DNA of 64,000 bases, from NCBI GenBank assembly GCA_013399875.1, contig VXAZ01003468.1, forward strand, positions 928,831 through 992,830, written 5' to 3'. The translations under genes were made by a program, and so were the position numbers. Below are positions 51,301-64,000 of the stretch, piece after piece. The DNA is from Gymnorhina tibicen. Its lineage: Eukaryota > Chordata > Aves > Passeriformes > Artamidae. The notes beneath the pieces were generated by a model that saw only the letters and a program-made list of their open reading frames with translations, was not told the DNA's origin and ran no database searches. Positions within the stretch are counted from its first letter, which is position 1, and each line of letters starts with the position of its first letter.

Positions 51301-54300
51301 ATTAAAAAGTCACAAACCTTCCAATTCCTATTATTTTAAAGCAGCAAATTAATGAGGGTTTGGGTTTAAATTAACACTGGTTTTATTCTATTCATGCACT
51401 TCCATCTCATTAGCTTTCGTTCCCTTAATCCCACTGCCCAAAAATTTGCTTTTTGATAGTGAACTCAACAGAAACACTCAAACACTTGCAGTTGTGGAAT
51501 GCAAAACCATTTAAATAACGTTCCTCTTGCTGTTAGCAGTTCCTGGATAATACAGGAAAATGCCACAAAATGTTCATTATTGGAAATAGATGTGGGGTTT
51601 TTTTCCTATGAATTTTTAAATTGCCTTCATTATGGCCCACTGTGTATGAAATAAATGTGATTTAAACAGTTGTGCCCTCTACTGGCATAAAGAAAATAAT
51701 GAAAAGAGAGAAAGAAATCCCTTGTTTCCAGATGCTGTACCAAAACACAGTGCCCAAATCAACTTTCTGTTGTTCCTTGGGGTTTTTTTAATTATGCTTT
51801 AGTCACATTTGAAGGTTGGATTATTTTCATCATTAAATCTTAGCACATTAATTGCTTACAGATATTATTTTTTAATAAAAAAATCTGTTTACACTGTTAA
51901 GAGAGTATAAAAAGGCTTTGCCATAGAAGAATATGATGGTGTGGAGGGTGTGTTCACAGAATTGAGAATAACTTAATTTTTATCAGACTTTTAAGGAGCT
52001 GTGCTATCAGAGCCCATGAGAACAAAGCTGTGTGACCAAGTCCTTTACAAAGTTCAGAGCAACTTTGGAGCATTCGTTTTAAGGGAAATCTGTAGGAGTT
52101 GATGCATGATGTGAAGTTGAATATAGAATTTCATATAATACAGGAGAATCAAGACCTCACCCTCTGCTGAAACCCTTCCAACCAACCCTTCAACTCCCAT
52201 TTAAGAGAAAACTCACAATTTCCTGTCCTGTCCCCCACTGCTGAAGTTGTCAAGTGGCATTAAAGTGGAATAACAAAGAAACAAAACCATCCCCTTTGGT
52301 GAGGAACTCGCACGCTGCAACTTCCCAGCAAGGGCAGGATTAGTCACGGGTGCTAATTGCAATCCTAATTGCCAGATTTGTGCCACAATATGAAATGCAT
52401 TCAGCGCAGTGGCAGTAATGTTCATATCCGAAATAGCTCTGGGGAACAGCCCCGCGTGGGGAGTCAGCTGCACACTTTTCTTCCAGCCTGTAGGAACCTA
52501 TCAGGTCCCTCATTTTTCACCTTTTGAAAAATGTACTTACAGGCTGCAGATTAAATGGATACCAGACCACATGGATCAGAGAAGAAACAAAATAATTACA
52601 TCCCAGAAAACGTAATAATCAGCAGATGAAGGGGCCAGTGTACTCCTGCCCCTTTCTTTGGCTCCAGCGTTGTCCCTCTGCCGTGGGAAGAGTTTGTTTA
52701 CCAGCAGAATCCAAATCATTAATCACGGAATTAATTTCCAATGTCCCCTCTAAGTGGCTTTATTCATAAGGACCTGCATGTGGAAACGAGGTGGGTACAA
52801 ACAGCACGGGGTCAGCCTTCAGAAATCTCAGGCTGCTGTTAAGTGCTTCATTGCCAGAGAAAAGTACGCTGCTGGAATGAGCTGTAATCACACAGGAAGG
52901 CAGAGGATAGGCTTGTGCTTACAACACAGTTCTTCCTGCCAACTTCTCTGCGCTGAACTCTGTTACAATAGAACTAAATATTACTGTCTCAGGCACGACT
53001 ATTGCTTTGAACTGCCGTGTGTTTCATTTAGCTTTATGGCAGAACCTTTTTCCTCGACCAAAAAAGAAAATCCCTTTCTATTCTAAGTTAAGAACCTACT
53101 GTGTGTCTTTGCTGAATCAGTGCAAAGCAAAATATTTTTTAATGTATCACAGGAGTATCTCAGAGAAGAAAACCCAGTTCTACTGCCTTGATTTCCACCC
53201 CTGAGCCTGGGAACACCAAACTCTCAACCTTCAGGCAGCTGTTGCAGACAAGTTCACTCCTTGCTCCTGCCATGAGCTGCACGGGGCAGTCTGGGCTTCA
53301 CTAGTGGACTCCAACTTATTAATTGGTTACAACAATTAGCCAGAGTGCCCAGGGCTTGACAGCCCTTGGTTACATGTGGGTCAATCAGGATCTCATGGAT
53401 AATCATTCCACTTTATCCTCACACCAGGGCTGCTTCCCCTTTCCTGTGCCCAGCTCCTTGTCTCTGGCACAGTCCCAGCCCTCTGTGAAGTGAGAATGGA
53501 AAGACTTTCCCTTCTTTCCGCATTTCACTGAAATCGGGCATTTTCTGTGGCCATAACTCCCGGGGTGGGAATGCAGGTAAAGGACATCTGAGAGGGAAGT
53601 GCTGAAGCGGCCTGGCCCTGAGAGGGAGAGAGGGGTCGAGCTGGATCCTTCCCTGAAATTCCCTGGCTCAGAAAAGTAACCACGGTGCTTTACTCCTCTG
53701 ACCTGGCCCCAGGAGCATCTCTCACTCGCAGACTCAGACGGAACAGACTCACCCCACAGGGCCACCTGTGAGGTGACTTTTCTGTTTCCCTCATAACATA
53801 CCTGTGATTTGAACTCTCCAGGCGGTGAAGCTGCAACTGAACCAACACCAGTCCCACTCATGGTCAGTGAGAGCGGTGCTGGGCTGTGACACAGCTGCTG
53901 GGGCAGCTCCTCGGGGCACAGACCCCTCAAGGGAGCTCAGATAAGCCTAAACCTACAAGCAAACCTAGATCCCACATTTTGTGACCACCCAGACCCCAGT
54001 TTTTGTCCATAAAATATCCAGCCTGGGGCACTGGCCTGGGCCTTGGGTGAGCTTCCAGGCTCCTGGGGGAACACCTGGAGATGGCAAATCCTGGGATGTG
54101 TCACAGCATCTTCAGGCACGGTGTCATCTGTGACTGATCCAACCTGATCCCTAAGAACTTCCTTCAACTGCTCATCTCTCTGCAGCTTGCTTTCTCCTCT
54201 TTTGTCTGGCCCTTGGTTTATAATTCTTTCCCCTTCTGCCGCTGCGATTTTGCTGTTATGGGAACTTTGCAGAAAAATAAACAGATCAGTGTTTGATGTT

Positions 54301-57300
54301 GCGCTTTCTGTTTAGAAGTTTGTTTTCCTTTCTTCTTCCATTGCATCAATATTAACATGCTGATTCATAAGCCAAATAAATAAAGACTATAAATACATTC
54401 TTTCTATTTTTTTTTTGAATTGTGAAACCTCAAAGTTACAGTTCCCACAGCAACTGCACAATGTGCACATACATTAAAGGCAGGGATATTGCCACCCAAG
54501 GCAGCAATCAAATATGCATGAGGGGCTTATCTACACATGAGGACTGCACAAGTTTGAAATCCCAGAACCAAGAAGCACCTTGGATCTATCCCTGATGCTG
54601 TGTTGGGAAGAAAAGATCCGAAGACGTTGGTCCTTGTGGGCACAGGGGAGTTTGAACTTGCCCTGTGCAGAAGTGCTTGTGGGTAATGGGATGGGGGTAC
54701 CTTTACCAGAGCTAAAGATGCTGTGGATAAAATAATTACTGTTAATTAGCTGAAATGCACAGCCAGAAGGTGTCATAACAACCAAAGCATTATGAACAGA
54801 AATCATTGTTCGCAGTCCTGACGATCCTTAAATGCTGTGAAAGAAATTCTCCCAGTTTGACTGAGCAGGAGTGAAGAGTGCTCTCTGTGCTGGAGAAGTT
54901 CATGCTATCCAAATGCTGTATCTTTTGCCATCCACGAGCTGATTTAATCCTGGTTTCTGGTTCTCCACCAACTACTGGTTAATCAAAATTTATTTTTCTA
55001 GGTCGTGAACTCAGCGTCTCAGCCCCTACCCTTGCCCGTCACTGGGATCTCATTTTGTACCGAAGGCTGCTCTGCTGTCACTGATGTTCCTTTCTCTGGG
55101 CCTTGTGATTTTAAACCCAGCTTTTCCAACAGTGCAGGCAGTGCTGGCATTGCACCCCGAGCCAGGAATTTGGGCATCTCCCTCAGCAAGTGTAGTGTTG
55201 CTTGGTAATCCAACATGGGCCTCCTGCTAATGAGGAACAGCCCGGAGAGCCCAGTTCTCTGTGAGGTGAGTTCTCTGAGAGAAGAGGGAATTCAGATTTA
55301 AAATTTTAACAGTATAAATGATCTTCTTGTCCATGGCCTATTATCACCAATAGTAGAGGCTGTAGGCATCAGATTTCAGGGATAAAAAGAGAAGCAGCGT
55401 GTCATCGAGTGACCGAATTCTTGGTGCCATTAATCTCTTACAGCCTAGCAATTAAGAGGAACTGGAGGATTCCAGGATTTGAAAGGAAGGGCCATTAGCA
55501 TGTTTAACTATGAGCAGCTGGATATTTTATAGACAAAAATGGGCAAGTGTTGAGTAGTTTTTAGGCCTTTGCCGACCATCTCAGCTCAGTATTCCTGCTC
55601 TGGCAGTGCTCCTCCAGAACACACACTGGAGAGGGGATTTATGACCCAGAGGAGAGCACTATCCTGCAGTGTCACCTTGAACCTGCTCACACGGATGGGC
55701 TTCTGCATTACCATCCATATCCCTTATGTCGGGCATCAACACGTGCCACGTTTTGTGGGGATACGAGGACCTGGTGTCGGTTTCTGTAGAGAATGCATCA
55801 GATTTGTTTTGATAGAAATAAGAGGGATTAGCATAAATTTACCTTACCACAGGAACAGTGTTTGAAAGCAGTTGTATCAAAGCAGCGTCATTTCTGTGGA
55901 GCAAGTTTGAGCTGCACTGTGAAATATGCCTTTTAAAACACTTTTCTTTCTCTGAAAAGCAGCAGGAATTGCCAGACAGATAATTTTTCAAAAATGTTCC
56001 AGGATTTCTTATGGATATTAATTTCTGTTTAAGCCTCTCTAAACTCTGGCAGAAAGACAAGTTTCATTTTTCTCTAACAATTCTTTTAGTTCTGCAGATG
56101 TTGTAGCCAGATTGGCAATAAATTTTGCTGGAACAGTTAACTCAACTTAGGGAAAGGTGATGTTCTTTAATATTCTGTTTCTGTCTCACCTTTTGAACCT
56201 TAATTTGTAGGTGGTGTCTTTTATAGTTACCATTCCATGTAAGTCTGCAAAACTTATTAGATTATTATGTTCTCTGCCAGTGAGAATCTGATTGTTTTTC
56301 TCAATAAATATCTTCAGAAGCAGGAGCATTAAAAATGGTGTAAAGGGAAAAAGTCCATTTTATGTCCCATTTCCAAATGGATACACGTGTTTTGACTACA
56401 CCTCTCTAATCTCCATCAGTTTGTTTCTGTCTCCCCTTTGTTGGCCTGATTAAAAGCCTGCTGGAATGAGTGGGAAATCAAACCTCTCATGGACTTAAGT
56501 GGCTTTGAAGCAGTTTTCAAAGAGTTGCTTCACATTGCTTCCTTATTACACTTGAGAAAAGCTCTGTTTTCCTCCATTCTCCATTTCGCCTTGCCTAAAG
56601 ATCAGGAATTTATCTTTGCACTCCCGTAACCCCAGACATCTGCACTACTAGCCATCCATGCAGTGCAACAGTTCATCCTCAGCTCAGAGAAAGACCTTCT
56701 GACTGCCAAACGTGTTTGATACTCCCGCAAGATGGAGTGTGGCCCTTACCCCGGGCAGCAGCACGGCTCTGCAAGGTCACTTTTGGCTGTTTTGAGAGCA
56801 CTGCACGGGAATTGCCCTTTTCTTATCCTCCCCCCGTTCAGCAGAAAATCTAATCAGGGATTTTGGTCCTGTGTTCCACTGACTCTCAGGGGTTCGTGCA
56901 CGACTTCTCAAAGCAGTAAAGGGAACCAAACCTGCTCCCAGTTAGTCCGAGTTCCCTGTACTAGTCTCTGCACCCTGACTGGGATGCGTTCAGGAGGCCC
57001 ACAGATCCCCAAAGCTCTGCCCTGGCTGTGGTGTTCCTGCCTGGCCCTGCAGGAGCATTTCCTTGGCATTTACCCTTGGCTGGTGCCCAGCTGATGGAGT
57101 GGTGGCATTTAAGCTGCCAGCTTTGGCAGCTGTCTTCTGTAATTCAGAGACAGGCTCTGAGTTTGGGGTTACAGGTATTTGACCAGCAGCAATTGAAGAT
57201 GACAGGAGATGGCTGTAATTGTAGCATAACACCCGTGACAAGTAACATTTTCAGAGACAGCAGAGTCCTGAAAACCTCACCTGCAAAACGTGCTCAGCTT

Positions 57301-57446
57301 CAGTGGCTGGGTTTGCTGCAGCACCTGGGCTTGCCACAAGCTCAGGGAATTTTGTTTTGCTTCAGTACCTTGGGAAGGGCAGAATCTATTTCAAACATCG
57401 AAAAATACTGTTCTTTTCTGCGGGCAAAGCAATCCCTTTGCATCCC
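45386..57446. other. Upstream non-coding DNA
   Basis: No exon, RNA gene or transposon was recognised across about 12 kb. It contains an 18-base-period tandem duplication at 49719-49752. A 175-codon minus-strand frame at 53403-53930 has no recognisable domain. Confidence 0.45.
49719..49752. repeat. 18-base-period tandem duplication
   Basis: AAATACTCCTTAAAAG is repeated head to tail with a two-base spacer. It looks like a simple replication-slippage duplication. Confidence 0.85.
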
Positions 57447-58111
57447 TGTGATGGTTTAGGCCAAATTCAGGGAAACGTCCAAAAGGGACGTCTCCTCAAA
57501 GGAAGGCAGGTTACAAACCACCCCTTCCCCCACTTGGGTTCGGGAAAAAACAAATTTTCCTCAGAGGAAAGTGAAGGAGAAAATAAAACTATTTATTTAA
57601 CAAACACACAGGAAAACAATACTAATAATACTAAATAATAAAATCTCTCGCTCTGGAGAGAAAACCTGAAAGATTTTAGAGTCCTTCTGTGGGTGTAGTC
57701 TCTCTCCTCCTCCTCGGAGCTGGGTTGGCGTGGGGGGCCCCCCCTTCCAGGCCGGTGGAAGGTCCCCCGGTGGGGTTCTGATGTTCTGGTGTTCCGAACA
57801 AGTACAGAAGAGAAGAAGGGAAAAAAACGAAGTCCCAAGAGGAAAAAAAAAACAACCTCAACTCTCCATCCCTCTCTGAAGAAACAGAGCTGAAGAAAAC
57901 TGACCGAAAAGCCAGAAAAAAGTGCTTCCTCTGCCTGCCGCAGAAGTAGCTAATCTCTGTGTCCTTGAAGCACAAACTGTTTTGAAAAGTTCGCTCAGTT
58001 TTTTTTTCCTCTGTCTCTTGCATCCAGTTTTAAAGGCATAGAAAGGCTCAGGAATCATGTCTGGGCATAGAGCAATGGTAGGGGATACAACAGCACAGTC
58101 ACCCCAAGACA
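57447..58111 (-). mobile_element. Complete solo LTR, 5-base TSD (ERVL-like)
   Basis: The 665-base element is flanked by a perfect ATCCC repeat (57442-57446 and 58112-58116) and has TG/CA ends. In its own minus orientation it begins TGTCTTGGGGTGAC and ends CTAAACCATCACA, with an AATAAA signal in the last quarter (reverse of TATTTATTTAAC near 57590). Five-base duplications are typical of ERVL-like elements. It is the full-length reference for the truncated copy at 14896-15374. Minus-strand frames across 57593-58403 are LTR sequence. Confidence 0.88.
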
Positions 58112-58116
58112 ATCCC

Positions 58117-61100
58117 AAACCAATCTCTCCCAGCTGAGGAAATCCCTGAGCTTTCCTGTCATGGGAAGGATGTAGAGTGAGGATCGTGCTGGAGGTTTCA
58201 CACAACTGGGTGTTACAACCCCAGGCTGTCCCTGACAACCCTACGAGAGCTCTCCCTCCCTCACTCCCTGCTTTCCTCAGTGGGTACTTCAGTTTATCCA
58301 GCTGAGGAGCTTTTTCTCCCTTCCCTTCCCGCTCCTCAGACCCGGGCCAGCTCTGTGATCCGCAGGTGCTCTGCAGATGACTCCTCCGTTGTAAGCTGGC
58401 CATTAGATTCCAGCTTTATCTATTCTGAGCATCTCTTTTTGCTGCAGCTCTGTTCCTTCCTGCCAGGCTGCTGGACATCCCTGGTGACTCTACAGCCCCA
58501 GGGCACAGTGGTCAGTTGAGATTCAACCCAGTTTTGCCTGAAGGTCAGGTGGATCGGATGCTCGGGATATTAAGATTGTGAGCAATCTTGGGAAGAATAT
58601 GGTTAGGAGTAAAGTTAGAGGAGGGAAGTTGGAGGTTTATATTCAGCTGCTGCTCTCAGAGGTACCAGCGAAAGCTCACTCAAGGGGAAACAGCACACAC
58701 CAATAAGTATAAACAAACTCCAGCCCTTGGAAATTAGGGGAAAAAAAGAGCCTCAGTGCTGCTGCAGTCCCCAGAAAACCTGACTTCTGAGGCTCAAAAA
58801 AGAGCAGCTTCTCACCTGAAGTACTCGTTTGTTCCTGCAGGGATTTAGGGAAGCTTCCATGCAGATTCTTCACTGGAGCCACTGTTCATCCTTGCAAATT
58901 TTGCAAAGTCCTTGTAGAAATGCCAAGAGACAAACAGGGCACAGTTTCTTCCGTGGGCTGATCGCTCTCTGTTGCACGGCAGTGAAATGGTTGGCACTCA
59001 GAGGAGCTAAAATTAATAAACTTCTTCATGATGGCTCGAAGTTATGGCTGCTGTATTGTGGAGCGGACAGATAATTGGAGTGGTCAGAGTTGTATCTGCA
59101 GTGCTGGGAAACTGATGTAATAATTCTGGACCAGAAATTGTCTAAATAGAGAAGAAAGCATGAGCATATGCATAATATATCTTCTAGAATTCTGCCAAGA
59201 CCTCTAGTGAATTGGATTGGGAGTTAATAAACTGTTAAATAAAATTCCCATGACAAGAAAAGAAAAATTCATTAACTAGGCCTATTGACAGCTTCCCTGA
59301 TAAGGTAAGCAACAGTCCATAATCATTAACAGCTCGTGCAGAGATCTGCATGGGTTTGCTGATACGAGTTCTAATAGAGCCACTGAGAAGGAATTACAAA
59401 CACAGGCAGAAAGGACATCGTTCTCATGTGTCACTTTTTACGGTGTTGATTTGTATTTTGATTCCTTTCACAGTGAAGGTTGCCAAGAGTTATAGCTGTC
59501 TGAGGGTCAACAAATTTCACAAGGAGCTGGTCCCCTCCATCGGCCTGAGACAATCCCAGAACCTTGAGCTCTGAAATTCGTGACACCCTCATGGAGAAGT
59601 ATCATTTGCTGTGATTTATTCTGACAGGTACATTATTGGGTGCATGTTAACCAGGACAGATGGCTGTGCAGGAGACGAGTACAAGGAGCTCCAAATCACA
59701 CTTTTGGAAACTTTTCTGGGCGCGGTGCATCAGGAGCAGAGAGCAGCACCGCCTTTCGTGGGGTGAGATGTCACCAGCCAGTGTGAACTCATCCCTGCTG
59801 GCTCTCCAGGCAGAGCATGCCCAACACCCACTGCCAAACCTGCACACCAGGCTCTGCCATCGGGCTCCTAAAGGCTTTAATAACATAATAAGTGTGAATC
59901 CACAGGGAGCAGAAATACCAATTATTAATGTGGTGTCACTGCAGCCTCTTCTCTGTCATTACCTTGCCCTTCAAGGCTTCTGTGTAATCTGGCAACAATA
60001 CAATCCAGTGCTTTGTATTTCCTCTGGATGAAACACCCCTTGATGTCAAATTTGGTTTGCAGACTCGCACTCATGGAGCAATTCCTCTCAGCCAGAGAAG
60101 CAGCAGCAGTGTGGGGTTGCTGGCTTGTCTCCAGTACCATTGTTAACAATTATGACATGACTGTCAAACCTGATTATCAGCTTTTAGGGATCTCTGGGAG
60201 ATCCTGTAAGCACAGCTGCTTGGCTTTTCCCTCAAACACTGCTCTTGGAAGGCAAGAGAAGAGGGAATGGGCTTTGCCTTTAGGAGGAATCATTGGGTGC
60301 TTCCAGGAGACCATGGCAATCAGGATTTTTTGGGGTTCTCTTTACCTCTGCTTATGTGGAGGTTTGGTAAGTTCATCTCCAAGAGCCTGGTTGCTCTTCA
60401 GATTCCTCTGAGGGGTATTTTGGCAAGTGGCCATAGCAGCAAGTCAAGGAAGGATGCTGGTCAAACTGAAATGTCTAAATTGGAAAGGAGGAGCTGTGGA
60501 AAAGGGGGAGAGGGTTGGGAAAGGACAGTGCAGTGTTATGGTGACCTGCACTCCACGTTTGCACCTGGTGCTTTCTGCTCTGTAAGCCAGGACCTCCCTT
60601 CTGCACTCACCAAATTAAATCCCCCATCATCCACTATTTCCATCACTTCTGGAAGACTCTCACGTTGCACCAGTCGGTTCCTGTCAGATGAAAATAAACT
60701 GGAAAACGTCCCCACAGGAGCACACCCAATGCACACCTTCAGGAAATTCAGCCCAGGGGACGAGACCAGCCCTGTTCTGCAGGTCAAAGCCCCAGGAACT
60801 GCAGAGCCAACACCAGCTCCCCACACCAGTGGGTGTGCCCTATTAACTGGGGGAGACAGGGCCCCACCAGTGCCTGTGTGCTTGGCATGACATAAGACAA
60901 ACCATTGTGGTTAAAGAATAACAAACCAGTAATCCTGGTGTTAAATGGTGGAGGAAAATCGTCCATTATCTGTTATTTTACCTGTTGTAGTATTTTTTGT
61001 CACATTTTGCCCAAAGGGAGCTCTGATGGGGGTTCCAAAGGCTGCAAGGAAGGAGCATCCCAGTTACCTGCTGGGTGGAGAAGCAGATGTCTGCAGACAT

Positions 61101-62583
61101 CCCTGGAAGATGGAGAATGATTATCCCATGCAGGTGTAAACTCTGCTTATTTGCTTTGCATCACCACCCCTAATCTGCCACGCGAGATGGAGGCTGGGGT
61201 TTTAAGCTGAGATGTTCAGCAGGCCTCTGTCTCACACCCTAATGGCACAAAAACCAACAGATAAGACATTTCACATGCTATTTCTTCGAGTCTGGAGCAT
61301 CCCTCTCCTGCTGGCCTTATCAAAACTCCCATTGTAATTGGCAAGTTTTCATTCAGTGGGAATCTTGGTGGGGGGGATGTTGCGGGGAGGGCATTGATTT
61401 CTCACAACCGATTCAATCTTTTTATATGCCTGACTGCCCTAAATCACTACAAGTAGGAAACTATTTTCAAAATTTCTCAAGAGCCCTGAATGTATTGATT
61501 GAGTCTAACTTTGACTTCAGACATTAAATTCTTTCTTTTCCTTGAGAAAAACAACCCCTAACCTTCTATAAGGCCACTCGGTTTCAGTTGTCTGTCTGTT
61601 CTTGCTCCGTTTATTTATGCTCCTCTCAGTGGCATTCAGATGAAACCTTTGACAGCTTGTTCAAAATTCCCTTATTATCGTTTTCCCATTTTCCAATGGA
61701 AGTGAATTTTATTCGAATTTTCTCCCGTTGTGTTGGTTCAATTACCAGCCCCAAAATGTTGTTGTATTTTGTGCTAAACAGCAGCATATTGCCTGTGTAG
61801 TCATGTTTATAATTATTTCTCCTAAATTCCACTATCCCCAATTAAACTGCAAGAACTTTGAAACTTAGAAGTTGGTTAATGGGGAAAAAACCCTTCACTG
61901 TTGGATAAATCTTTTTGCTAATATCCTCCCTTGCCTTTATAAATATTCCCTGAGATTTAATGCAGTTAGCACAAAGATTAGTGATAACGTTTTACCTCAT
62001 TTCCCCCAATCTATTACAGTGAGCAGCTCAATTAGAATTTTTAGAGGTGGTCCATCATGTTAAGGGCTTCCAGTTTGGATTTTAAGTCATGCAAGTGCTC
62101 AGCACACAGTAGCACATCTGGAGGCTGCAGTATTCCAAGCCTTATCAGCTCGGAACTGTGTATTTGGAAAAACAGGTGATATGGAGCTTACCTGGAGTAC
62201 GTGGAATAATTTACAATGGAGCAAAATGGCAGCAAAGTATAGAGGAAAATTAATTCCCCCATTCAATTAGGCTGCAGAACCCAATTTTTTTTTAATGTCT
62301 TTGTCACTCAAAGTTGAAAATTGTTCTCCAGGTCATTATCTCACAAGTTATTTGGAGAAAAAAGGGAATACCTGTTACAAACAAGGAGTGAACATTGAAG
62401 AAAGCCTTCCATGTGGAATAGAGCCTTAAGTTGTCCACAGGAATTTTCTTTCTGTGCTCACTCTTTCCAGTGGAGTTAAGCCAAATCCCAATTATCAGCT
62501 TTATATGCAATTAAAAAAAAAAAAAAAGTCAGATGCATCAAAAAATAGAGATGTTTGGATAGCCAAAGGCATCTTTTCCCAGA
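58117..62583. other. Upstream non-coding DNA
   Basis: No convincing exon or repeat family recognised. A 207-codon plus-strand frame at 60267-60890 has no domain I recognise and overlaps minus-strand frames. Confidence 0.45.
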
Positions 62584-62737
62584 GAAACTGTGGCTGCCCC
62601 TGGATCCCTGGAAGTGTCCAAGGCCAGGCTGGACGGGGCACCCTGGGACGGTGGAAGGTGTCCCTGCCCATGGCAGGGGTGGAATGAGATGATCTTTAGG
62701 GTCCCTTCCAACCAAAACCATTCTGGGATCCTGTGAT
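62584..62737 (+). mobile_element. CR1 LINE 3'-end fragment
   Basis: Sense orientation: ACTGTGGCTGCCCCTGGATC, then GGTGTCCCTGCCCATGGCAG, and a 3' end of GGGTCCCTTCCAACC followed by AAAACCATTCTGGGATCC. It is a 5'-truncated copy of the common subfamily in this window. Confidence 0.9.
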
Positions 62738-62879
62738 GAAGAAGCGTAAAAGGGCAGATTTGTATGAAACCGTTTGGAAATTTGAGGAGATACCAAGCTA
62801 TTTCAGCACACAGCACTGCTAATTTCTCGTGCTCCTTATTACGTGGTATAAGGCACAAGTGTCCCGTCACTGGCAAGGG

Positions 62880-63600
62880 CTGACAAGGGGCGTCCGGGGC
62901 ACTCGGGAGCGCGGAGCCTCCCTGGGACAGGCGCTCCCTGCTCGGCTCGGGGCTGCCCTGCTCTGCCCGCAGTCGGAGCTCGGGGTGCAGTAGAGCTGCC
63001 GTGTGAATAACGCCGCGGAGGGGCAGCTGGAATCCGGGGCGGCGATTGGAGCCGCGCTGATGCCTTAGGTTTTAGCTTTTATAGTTTGCAAATTCTGCAT
63101 TCTCTGTGTTCCTAGTGTGTAACTCTGAACTGTCTTGCAGCCTGTTAGCTGCTGTCCTCTCATGCTGAGACAGACATAACAAAGCCTCTCCGGGCTTGCT
63201 CTTCAAGGACACTCAGACTGTCCTGGGCCCAAGATGTGTAAACCAGCATCCTGAGAGGGGGGCAAGTTGGCGGTTACTTTATTATCTAAAGTTTAATTGG
63301 CAAATTTATGCTGATATGCAAATGGACCAAACCCATAACAGGGGCAAGAACTCGTGACCTGTCATCCATCTTGGGGTCCATCCTCCCCAGGGTGTACCTT
63401 TGAAGGCCTTTCAAATAAATCCCTGCCTTTATTCCCTTACTCTTTGTCTAGTCTCTGTTTTTTAGGTAGCCACTTCAAGGCATCAGCGCCAGCCAGGCCT
63501 TCTGCTCCGGGATCCACGAGGGAGATTGCTCGCCGTGCTCTGCTCCAGCTCTGATAGGCCTTGAGCACGCTCGAAAGGATCAAAGCTGCCAGAGACGTGA
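62880..63600. promoter_or_regulatory. CpG-rich patch split by an LTR
   Basis: 62880-63057 holds about 20 CpG dinucleotides by hand count, with an inverted CCAAT box (ATTGG, 63045-63049). CpG-rich sequence resumes at 63486 and fades by about 63600. An LTR occupies the middle. It may be a small CpG-island promoter or enhancer interrupted by the insertion. No associated exon was found. Confidence 0.4.
63058..63485 (+). mobile_element. Solo LTR inserted in a CpG-rich patch
   Basis: It starts TGATGCCTTAGGTTTTAGC and ends CACTTCAAGGCATCA, with 9-base terminal inverted repeats, and is flanked by GCGC on both sides (63054-63057 and 63486-63489). The polyadenylation signal AATAAA lies near 63414 in sense orientation. 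It belongs to the same family as 15520-15956, in the opposite orientation. At 428 bases with no internal sequence, it is a solo LTR. Confidence 0.85.
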
Positions 63601-64000
63601 TAGCAACTTTTAAAGGACAGGTGTTTTAAAGAACTCTGTGGAACTCGAAGTTCCTGAGGAGGAAGGAGGAAGCAGAGCAATAATTTTGCTTTCTTCCTTT
63701 CCCCTGCATAACCACATTCGAGTTTTTATTTTATTTCTGGATGAACATCATTTGAGCAATGAGATTTCTTTGTTGCCTGTGTTTTGGTTTCAGGTTCCTT
63801 TTTGTTGAGGTTTGTGTGTTTAGTTTGCTCGTTTATTTGTTTTAAATAGGGTTATTAGGCTGGGAGGTTTCATCAGGAAGGAAGCAAACCACAAGGACTG
63901 CAGGATTGATGTTGCCCAGGGACTGTTGTCCAGGCTGGAGATGGACATTTCACAAGGGCATGAAGTGATAGGACAAGGGAAAATGGCCTTAAGATGAAGG
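63601..64000. other. Non-coding end of the window
   Basis: T-rich and A-rich sequence with no recognised feature. Confidence 0.5.

Noticed and set aside
53403..54167. Consecutive minus-strand frames of 175 and 76 codons
   Set aside because: Considered as an endogenous retroviral or host exon remnant, but no recognisable motif, splice site or repeat boundary supports this.
1..64000. CRISPR arrays, operons, ribosome binding sites, tRNA genes
   Set aside because: Looked for by eye. No regularly spaced repeats, gene clusters or tRNA cloverleaf boxes were found, and the sequence is of vertebrate type.

Overview
The window looks like vertebrate, probably avian (songbird-like), nuclear DNA. It has about eight fragments of CR1 retrotransposons of the bird/reptile type, several solo retroviral LTRs, low gene density, long AT-rich non-coding stretches and isolated CpG islands. 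There is no bacterial or viral gene organisation, and nearly all open frames are chance frames. The species cannot be fixed by reading alone.

The one convincing protein-coding piece is on the minus strand at 19901-20036. It is a 136-base exon with a good acceptor, a 78-base 5' UTR containing an in-frame stop, an ATG in good context, 19 codons of signal peptide, and a consensus donor in phase 1. The peptide (MLLLLWKQLFLVSFVGCLA) closely resembles the remembered start of contactin-3 (CNTN3), a GPI-anchored Ig/FNIII neural adhesion protein. If so, 1-19900 is the start of the next large intron, 20037 to about 43.7 kb is the intron in the 5' UTR, and a 1.4-kb CpG island (about 43140-44520) is the likely CNTN3 promoter, firing toward lower coordinates. 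The remaining 44.5-64 kb would be upstream intergenic DNA.

Mobile DNA: CR1 fragments lie near 8.5, 12.1, 21.6, 24.4, 28.0-28.6, 34.0-34.2, 44.9-45.4 and 62.6-62.7 kb. Five LTRs from three families lie at 14336-14678, 14896-15374, 15520-15956, 57447-58111 and 63058-63485. Their target-site duplications of 6, 5 and 4 bases fit three endogenous retrovirus classes. No internal retroviral genes were seen, so these are solo or truncated LTRs.

Other structure: a perfect 34-base palindrome next to a 14-base tandem repeat (23.3 kb), an exact 42-base duplication joining an LTR break to a site 2.3 kb away, a probable assembly artefact around the single N (42032), and two small CpG-rich patches (28.8 kb and 62.9-63.6 kb), the second split by an LTR. 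I found no sign of an undescribed multi-gene system. The best leads are the CNTN3 5' end and its possible alternative CpG promoters, and the local rearrangements.
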